A program made the translations under genes and the position numbers. DNA of 64,000 bases from an uncultured archaeon (GTDB lineage: Archaea > Thermoproteota > Bathyarchaeia > 40CM-2-53-6 > CALIRQ01), in the NCBI GenBank assembly GCA_938042195.1, contig CALIRQ010000013.1, positions 1 to 64,000 of the forward strand, given 5' to 3'. Shown piece after piece: positions 57,749 to 64,000 of the stretch. How positions within the stretch are numbered: the first letter of the stretch is position 1; each line of letters starts with the position of its first letter. Below the pieces are notes generated by a model, which was given only the letters and a program-made list of their open reading frames with translations, made no database searches and had not been told where the DNA came from.

Positions 57749-58203
57749 CTCGCTTGGAGGAGGGGAGGAGGATACTGATCGTTGACGACGACGAGGCGAT
57801 ACTGGAGAGCCTTAGGGCCATCTTGGAATTGAAGGGTTATCGGGTTGATACCGCCAAGAGCGGCTGGGAAGCCATAGAGAAATCCAAGGCTAATTTCTAT
57901 AATCTCGCATTGTTGGACATAAAGCTACCGGATATGGAGGGGACGGATCTATTGGTGAAGCTCCACGGTAGCGAGCCAAAGATGATGAAGATAATGCTGA
58001 CAGGCTTCCCAAGCTTGGAGAATGCCGTAAGGGCTCTGAACTTGGGGGCGGACGCATACCTTATGAAGCCGATTAATCCTAAGGAGCTGCTGAAGGTCAT
58101 CGAGGATAAGCTGAGGGAGCAATGGGAGGCGGAAATCATGAGCGAGGAAAGGGTCAGGGAATGGATCGAAACCCGGCTCAGGAAGCTACAGGGGGGGACT
58201 TGA
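57745..58203 (+). CDS. Response regulator receiver protein (GTG start overlapping the kinase stop)
   Basis: RILIVDDDEAILESLRAIL; LALLDIKLPDMEG; MLTGFPS; YLMKPINPKEL. Confidence 0.93.
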   Translation: MTRLEEGRRILIVDDDEAILESLRAILELKGYRVDTAKSGWEAIEKSKANFYNLALLDIKLPDMEGTDLLVKLHGSEPKMMKIMLTGFPSLENAVRALNLGADAYLMKPINPKELLKVIEDKLREQWEAEIMSEERVREWIETRLRKLQGGT

Positions 58204-58281
58204 GGCCATGCCGAGGCTCGGGCGAATGAGCTTGGGATCGGCCTCTCTTGCATCGATTGATGATCCACTGCTTCGTGAAGT

Positions 58282-58503
58282 GTGATGAATTTCCAAGAGC
58301 ATCTAAAGGAGGCGCTTTCTTTCGAGGAGGAGGTCGTTCATAAGATAAATCATATTCTGACCTTATTCTTAGATATCGTCGATTTGCCACAGGATGCCGT
58401 GAGGGAGGTGAAGGAGATCTTAAGAACATTGAGCGATGAATCGCTATATCATAAATCTATCGTAGAAGGGATCCTCAAGGAGCTGGAGGGCGATGATAAG
58501 TAG
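58282..58503 (+). CDS. Small all-helical protein, possibly half-ferritin-like
   Basis: 73 aa; FEEEVVHKINHIL, ESLYHKSIVEGIL. Confidence 0.5.
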   Translation: MMNFQEHLKEALSFEEEVVHKINHILTLFLDIVDLPQDAVREVKEILRTLSDESLYHKSIVEGILKELEGDDK

Positions 58504-58684
58504 GGCCATGATCTATGAGAAGATCGGGGACCTTCTAACCATGGAGGGGAGGGCATTCGAGCTGTATAAGGGGTCGTTGCAATACCCAGAGTCGGCCAAG
58601 TATGGGGATAAGTTGAATAAGATAATGAATGATGAATTGAGGCATATGGATTTGGTGAAGAGGATCATGAAAATCCTTAGCTAA
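58493..58684 (+). CDS. Small all-helical protein, possibly half-ferritin-like
   Basis: 63 aa; NDELRHMDLVKRIM; overlaps the preceding ORF by 11 nt. Confidence 0.5.
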   Translation: MISRAMIYEKIGDLLTMEGRAFELYKGSLQYPESAKYGDKLNKIMNDELRHMDLVKRIMKILS

Positions 58685-58724
58685 ACTTAAAGGCTCCCTG
58701 ATCACGGGCCTGATCGGAGGGGCC

Positions 58725-59357
58725 TCAATAAGCCCATTGTTTGCTCCTCTCGATGTAGTCCGCGGGATCGACCTCCCTAATCCGCGCCCTATCCACATCT
58801 ATTATTAGGATCACGTGCAGACGCGCGTTCCTTATCTCCTCGTTGCTCACCGGCGGGCTTTTGTAATAAAGGTCGCAAAGCCTCTTTATCTCATCTATCT
58901 CCTCATCCGACCTATACCTAGGGGGCTTTATCAGGGCATCGGGGATCTGCATTATGTAATGGGATGGTGTGGCCAACCCGAATTTCGTGGCGAAGCCGCT
59001 GTAGCGGGTTATCTTGCTGGCGACCCTGGCCTTGCAATAGGTTAGGGGGTCGAGCGCATGCTCTGGCGGTATATAGCCCGTTTCTATTTCAACGATCAGG
59101 GAGCCCAAGCCCCTAGAGGCATAGATATCGCAGGATATTCCGTCCAATAAACGTTCTACATCCACCTCGTAGCCCGCTAGGAGCAAGTGCTTGGCGCATA
59201 TGAGCTCCATGGCAGAATGGTTTATCTTCGCGACGTTCTTCATATGAAGGCGGATCAGCTTGTCCCTGAGGCCCCTCAGCTTATCTCTAACTCTCGGATC
59301 CAAGCTCTCGCTCAGTCTTTCGAACAGGAGGGTTAGGTCCGATTCGAATGGCTCCAA
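58725..59357 (-). CDS. Hypothetical protein, possibly restriction-endonuclease-fold-like
   Basis: LLLAGYEVDVERLLDGISCDIYASRGLGSLIVEIETGY. Confidence 0.6.
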   Translation of the reverse strand: MEPFESDLTLLFERLSESLDPRVRDKLRGLRDKLIRLHMKNVAKINHSAMELICAKHLLLAGYEVDVERLLDGISCDIYASRGLGSLIVEIETGYIPPEHALDPLTYCKARVASKITRYSGFATKFGLATPSHYIMQIPDALIKPPRYRSDEEIDEIKRLCDLYYKSPPVSNEEIRNARLHVILIIDVDRARIREVDPADYIERSKQWAY

Positions 59358-59445
59358 ATCCCCTCAGCTATAATCAAGAAAATTCATTGAAAAGATATAA
59401 AAAATTCGGCAGAAATGTTTTTATTTCCCCCGGGGGCGTTTAGAG

Positions 59446-59577
59446 ATGTCGGGGAGCAAGCTTCAGGCGCATAGCGTCAAGGCGATGAGCGATGGGGCCA
59501 AAGCGGTGAAAGGCCCTATTGCGCCAAAGACATCGCCTGATGGGCCGCGGATGCGCCGGAGGCTTAGACCCAACTAA
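59446..59577 (+). CDS. Small basic [46 protein letters not shown] (43 aa)
   Basis: ATG-TAA frame behind an AT-rich promoter-like stretch; below the ORF-track length cutoff. Confidence 0.3.
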   Translation: MSGSKLQAHSVKAMSDGAKAVKGPIAPKTSPDGPRMRRRLRPN

Positions 59578-59726
59578 TCCATATCTTCCATTCCGCCATT
59601 TCTGCGCAAAGGACTCCTTTTAAAGTGGACCGCGAAATCTTCAGCCTCTCCATAAAATGCAATTGGTTTTTATATCGGAATGATTGTACTTCCCACAAAC
59701 GCATAATATGCGGAGCATTCTTCAAG

Positions 59727-61919
59727 ATGGGGGAAGGCAACCAAGCCGTCTTGAGGGTGAAGGATGCGGAGAAGAGGGATGTGGGCCGAGGGATCGCGAG
59801 GGTGGATCCCTCAGTAGCGAGCGAGCTTGGCTTGACCTCTGGCGACATTATCGAGATAAATGGGAAGAGAAGGACCTTTGCCATCCATTGGCCAGGGCAT
59901 CCGGAGGACTATGGTAAAGGAATCATTAGGATCGACGGGTATATCCGCAGGAACGCCGGGGTAGGGATAGACGATAAGGTGAGGGTGAGCAAGGCCGATG
60001 CGAAAAGGGCCGAGAGGATAACTCTAAGCCCAACGCAACCACTCAGGATAATCGGCGGCGAGGAGTATCTGGCCCAGTTGCTCGAGGGCCGCGTCGTGAC
60101 GAGGGGGGACACGGTCCCGGTCAACATAATGGGCCGTAAGGTCGACTTGGTCGTCACGGCCACACAACCGGCTGCCAATGCCCTAATAGTCACGGCCGAG
60201 ACTCAGATAACCATCAGCGAGCAGCCGAAGGCGGCCGTTGCGGTTCCCAAGATAACATATGAGGACATAGGTGGCCTAAAGGAGGAGATACAAAAGGTCA
60301 GGGAGATGATAGAGCTCCCATTGAGGCATCCGGAGCTTTTCGAGAGGCTCGGGATCGAGGCGCCCAAGGGAGTCCTCCTCCACGGCCCGCCCGGGACAGG
60401 TAAGACCTTGCTCGCGAAGGCCGTCGCGAGCGAAACGAACGCCAACTTCATTCACATAGGCGGGCCTGAGATAATGAGCAAATATTACGGGGAGAGCGAG
60501 GAGAGGCTTAGGGAGATATTCAAACAGGCCCAGGAGAACGCGCCGAGCATAATCTTCATCGATGAGATAGATTCCATAGCTCCGAAGAGAGAGGAGATCA
60601 CGGGCGAGGTGGAGAAGAGGGTCGTTTCGCAATTGTTGGCCTTGATGGACGGCCTAGAACCCAGGGGGAAGGTCGTCGTGATAGGCGCGACGAATAGGCC
60701 GAACGCGATCGATCCCGCCCTCAGGAGGCCGGGCAGGTTCGATAGGGAGATAGAAATAGGCGTACCGGATAGGCAGGGAAGGCTAGAGATCCTACAGATC
60801 CATACGAGGGGAATGCCGTTGGCCGACGATGTGGATCTGGGGAGGCTGGCCGATATAACGCATGGCTTCGTCGGCGCAGATCTGGAGTCCCTTTGCAAGG
60901 AGGCCGCCATGAGGGCCCTGAGGAGGATCCTGCCGAGCCTAGATTTGGAGGCGGAGAGCATACCGGCCGAGGTCCTCAACAAGATAACCGTTACCATGGA
61001 GGACTTCAATGAGGCCCTCAAGGACGTGGAACCTAGCGCGATGAGGGAAGTCTTGGTTGAGGTGCCCCAAGTCAAATGGTCGGACATAGGCGATCTCTCC
61101 GAGGTGAAGGAGGAGCTGAAGGAAGCGGTCGAGTGGCCCTTGAAATACAAGGAGCTCTTCGATAAGACTAATGCCTCCCCACCCAAAGGGGTCCTTCTCT
61201 ACGGTCCGCCCGGGACCGGCAAAACTCTCCTAGCGAAGGCGGTTGCGACTGAAAGCGAGGCGAATTTCATATCGATAAAGGGGCCTGAGCTCCTCTCCAA
61301 ATGGGTCGGGGAATCGGAGAGGGCCGTGAGGGAGATCTTCAGGAAGGCGAAACAAGCCGCGCCTTGCATAATATTCATGGACGAGATCGATTCGATCGCT
61401 CCGGTCAGGGGGGGAGGCTATGGGGACTCGCACGTCACCGAGAGAGTCATAAGCCAGCTCCTGACGGAGCTTGATGGCCTCGAGGAGCTCAGAGACGTGG
61501 TGGTCATAGCCGCCACCAACAGGCCGGATATAATAGATCCGGCCCTGTTGAGGCCGGGCAGATTCGACAAATTGCTTTACGTCCCATTGCCGGATCGGGA
61601 TGCTAGGAGGGAGATCTTCAAGATCCACCTCGGAAAAAAGCCAGTCGCCGAAGATGTCGATATAGAGAAATTGGTGAATGCCACCGAGGGCTATACGGGG
61701 GCGGATATAGCCGCTATCTGCAATAACGCCATGATGATCGCGATAAAGGAATACGTTGCTAAATGCAAGGACGATGGGGAGATAAAGAGTAGGGTCGATG
61801 AGCTCAAGATCAGGCCAATGCATCTGGATGAGGCCATGAAGAAGGTCAAGCCGATCTCTAAGAAGGAGTTGGAACTCTACGAGGAGGCCTCCGCGAGGTT
61901 CATGGGGAGGATTCGTTAG
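59727..61919 (+). CDS. CDC48/VCP-type AAA ATPase (track start 59625; ATG 59727 likelier)
   Basis: Two AAA modules with [17 protein letters not shown] and [20 protein letters not shown]48 N domain. Confidence 0.97.
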   Translation: MGEGNQAVLRVKDAEKRDVGRGIARVDPSVASELGLTSGDIIEINGKRRTFAIHWPGHPEDYGKGIIRIDGYIRRNAGVGIDDKVRVSKADAKRAERITLSPTQPLRIIGGEEYLAQLLEGRVVTRGDTVPVNIMGRKVDLVVTATQPAANALIVTAETQITISEQPKAAVAVPKITYEDIGGLKEEIQKVREMIELPLRHPELFERLGIEAPKGVLLHGPPGTGKTLLAKAVASETNANFIHIGGPEIMSKYYGESEERLREIFKQAQENAPSIIFIDEIDSIAPKREEITGEVEKRVVSQLLALMDGLEPRGKVVVIGATNRPNAIDPALRRPGRFDREIEIGVPDRQGRLEILQIHTRGMPLADDVDLGRLADITHGFVGADLESLCKEAAMRALRRILPSLDLEAESIPAEVLNKITVTMEDFNEALKDVEPSAMREVLVEVPQVKWSDIGDLSEVKEELKEAVEWPLKYKELFDKTNASPPKGVLLYGPPGTGKTLLAKAVATESEANFISIKGPELLSKWVGESERAVREIFRKAKQAAPCIIFMDEIDSIAPVRGGGYGDSHVTERVISQLLTELDGLEELRDVVVIAATNRPDIIDPALLRPGRFDKLLYVPLPDRDARREIFKIHLGKKPVAEDVDIEKLVNATEGYTGADIAAICNNAMMIAIKEYVAKCKDDGEIKSRVDELKIRPMHLDEAMKKVKPISKKELELYEEASARFMGRIR

Positions 61920-62006
61920 GCATTCGATACGATCGAATTGCGGCGAACCGAAGAATTTAAACGTTGGCGATAGCCGCGGCGAAGGGCCTCCCGGATCAAT
62001 TGCCCC

Positions 62007-62639
62007 TTGATCGGAATCCATAGGATCGTCGTAGGGCCGCTCCGCACCAACTCCTATATAGTATATGATGCCGGCAACCTCCTAGGGATAGTGATAGATC
62101 CCGGTGGGGATGCCGAGAGGATCCTCGAGGCGATAAGGGGCCTGGGGATTGAGATCGGCGCGATATACGCGACCCACGCCCATTTCGATCACGTCCTCGC
62201 GGTCGATCGGCTGAGGGAGGAGCTTTCTTGCAAGTTCCTCATCCATAGTGGCGATGAACGGCTATTGAAGAGGGTGCCAGAGAGCGTCAGGAAGCATTTG
62301 GGTTATAACGTTCCAAGGGTAGCCGATCCAGATGCCTATGTCGAGGAGGGGCAATTGGTCGATGTAGGGGACTACGAGCTACGCGTGCTCCACACTCCCG
62401 GCCACACCCCAGGCGGCATATCGCTAGTCGGTGAGGGGGTAGCGTTCACCGGGGATACGCTCTTTGCAGGATCGGTCGGCAGGACCGATCTTGAAGGAGG
62501 AGATGCGGTGGCTCTATACCGATCCATTCTCAGGCTCCTATCCCTGCCCGATCACTGGGAGGTCCGCCCTGGGCACGGAAAGAGGACCACGATAGGGCTC
62601 GAGAGGGCTCAAAATCCCTTCCTAAGGTCGATCCCTTAA
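62007..62639 (+). CDS. MBL-fold hydrolase (glyoxalase II-like)
   Basis: THAHFDHV, HTPGHTPGGISL, FTGDTLFAGSVGRTDL, PGHGKRTT. Confidence 0.92.
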   Translation: MIGIHRIVVGPLRTNSYIVYDAGNLLGIVIDPGGDAERILEAIRGLGIEIGAIYATHAHFDHVLAVDRLREELSCKFLIHSGDERLLKRVPESVRKHLGYNVPRVADPDAYVEEGQLVDVGDYELRVLHTPGHTPGGISLVGEGVAFTGDTLFAGSVGRTDLEGGDAVALYRSILRLLSLPDHWEVRPGHGKRTTIGLERAQNPFLRSIP

Positions 62640-62694
62640 GGCCCAACCCGGCTTCGGGGGCCCTCAGCCAATCTGGACGCGATCGAGCCCTCGA

Positions 62695-64000
62695 TCACCT
62701 TAGCCTAATGGTCTCCATATTGTCCGGAGCCAAGGCCTTTATCTTATAGAGCTTTGAGATCGATTGGGCCAAGGAGTAGCATTTCTTCCGCTCCCCGTGG
62801 TTTACGACTATCTTGGAGGGCTTTGGCGAAATCCGATTCACAAAATTCAGCAACTGGCGCCTATCGGAATGCCCGGAAAATCCCTCCACGGCCTCGACCC
62901 TCATGCCCACCTTGAGTATCTCCATCTTCCCATTTGGACCCATTATGGGGACCTCCCTAGCCCCCTTCAGGATCCTGCTCCCAAGCGTGCCCTCTATCTG
63001 ATAGGAGACGAAGATCAAGGTGTTCCTCGGATCCGATGCCAAGCGCCTGAAGTAATCCAAGATCGGGCCCCCCTCCAGCATGCCGGCTGTAGCCATGACT
63101 ATGCATGGTCCCCCAGAGATGACCTCCTCCCTTTGGCTCGGATGCGTAATCATGTTAAGGTATTCCGATTCGAAAGGGTTCTCGTCCATATGGAGGATCT
63201 TCTCCCTCAGCTCGGCCGACAAGTATTCCGGAAAGGCCGTGTGGATGGCCGTGGCCTCGGAGATCATCCCTTCTACGAATATTGGCAGCTCCTTTAACCT
63301 CCCCTCTTTCATATGCCTATCCAAGACGAGCATTACCTCATGGGCCCTACCAACCGCCAGCGATGGTATCAGGACCTTGCCGCCCTTTTCCACCGTTTCA
63401 TTGACCAAGGAGACGAGCTTCTCCTCCGCCTCCTCCCTCTCCGGCATGGCATCCTCCGGGCCGCCGTAAGTGCTCTCCATTATTAGTGTCTCGACCCTCG
63501 GGAAAGAGCTCACGGCTTGCTCGAGGAGAATCGTGGTGCCATACTTGAAGTCTCCAGTGTAAACGATGTTATGCAAACCCTCCCCTATATGGAGGTGCAC
63601 GATCGAGGAGCCCAGGATGTGACCGGCGTTGTGGAGCGTCAGCTTTATATCCGGGGCCACGTCGGTCACGACGCCATACTTTAGCGGTATCGTATGCAAA
63701 AGGGCCTCCCGAACGTCTCTTTGATCGAAGGGCGCGAATGCGCCCTCCTTGCTCAGGACCTCAAGGTAGTCCAATTGTAGGAGGGGCATGAGCATCGCGG
63801 TTGGCTCGGAACAATAAACTGGTCCCTCATAGCCGTATTTGTAGAGGAAGGGCACCATGCCGCAATGATCTAAATGGGCGTGGGATATTATGACGGCATC
63901 TAGCTCCTCCAAGTTGAGCAGATCTGCATCGAGCCTCGGATACGATATCGAAGGGTTCTGGGACCCAGGATTTATGCCGCAGTCCAATAACACGACGCTC
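62695..64000 (-). CDS. aCPSF1-type beta-CASP ribonuclease, truncated by the window end
   Basis: SHAHLDHCGMVPFLYKYGYEGPVYCSEPT, GHILGSS, VAVGRAHEV-type and FSGHSDRRQLLNF motifs; frame open to the window edge. Confidence 0.93.
   Translation of the reverse strand, partial: SVVLLDCGINPGSQNPSISYPRLDADLLNLEELDAVIISHAHLDHCGMVPFLYKYGYEGPVYCSEPTAMLMPLLQLDYLEVLSKEGAFAPFDQRDVREALLHTIPLKYGVVTDVAPDIKLTLHNAGHILGSSIVHLHIGEGLHNIVYTGDFKYGTTILLEQAVSSFPRVETLIMESTYGGPEDAMPEREEAEEKLVSLVNETVEKGGKVLIPSLAVGRAHEVMLVLDRHMKEGRLKELPIFVEGMISEATAIHTAFPEYLSAELREKILHMDENPFESEYLNMITHPSQREEVISGGPCIVMATAGMLEGGPILDYFRRLASDPRNTLIFVSYQIEGTLGSRILKGAREVPIMGPNGKMEILKVGMRVEAVEGFSGHSDRRQLLNFVNRISPKPSKIVVNHGERKKCYSLAQSISKLYKIKALAPDNMETIRLR

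Overview
Archaeal chromosomal window, GC-rich and densely coding. The gene set is a histone, thermosome, TFB, aIF1, CDC48, aCPSF1/aCPSF2-type beta-CASP nucleases, archaeal-type TGT, ribosomal proteins L3-L4-L23-L2-S19, a eukaryote-type topoisomerase IB and a presenilin homologue. TopoIB together with intron-rich tRNAs suggests a thermophilic relative of Thaumarchaeota/Aigarchaeota (inference only). Main metabolic blocks: argGH, an ilvB-ilvN-ilvC-leuC-leuD operon with convergent ilvD, and a phenylacetate-CoA ligase gene. A surface/glycosylation/signalling block spans about 37-49 kb (glycosyltransferases, KaiC-like ATPases, archaeosortase, M6 protease). Top discovery candidate: two leader regions that look like amino-acid-responsive attenuators, a mechanism I do not know to be established in Archaea. 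(1) 12161-12262, upstream of ilvB, encodes MSSDRPDQPVLALTIPDPALAAIGLILVVVLLV*, followed directly by a strong hairpin. (2) 29846-29908, upstream of paaK, encodes MSKGRCLRFEFAFGPASFFF*, also followed directly by a strong hairpin. In both, the apical loop of the hairpin is perfectly complementary to an upstream leader segment, and both contain a CCAGCGA...CGCTGG word pair. Other highlights: a tRNA-Gln(CTG) with three BHB introns, a tRNA-Glu(CTC) with two introns (one in the T-loop), a glycosyltransferase interrupted by a PRC-barrel-like insert, a secreted/transmembrane protein with a KaiC-like ATPase end, and a degraded integrase beside tRNA-Gln.
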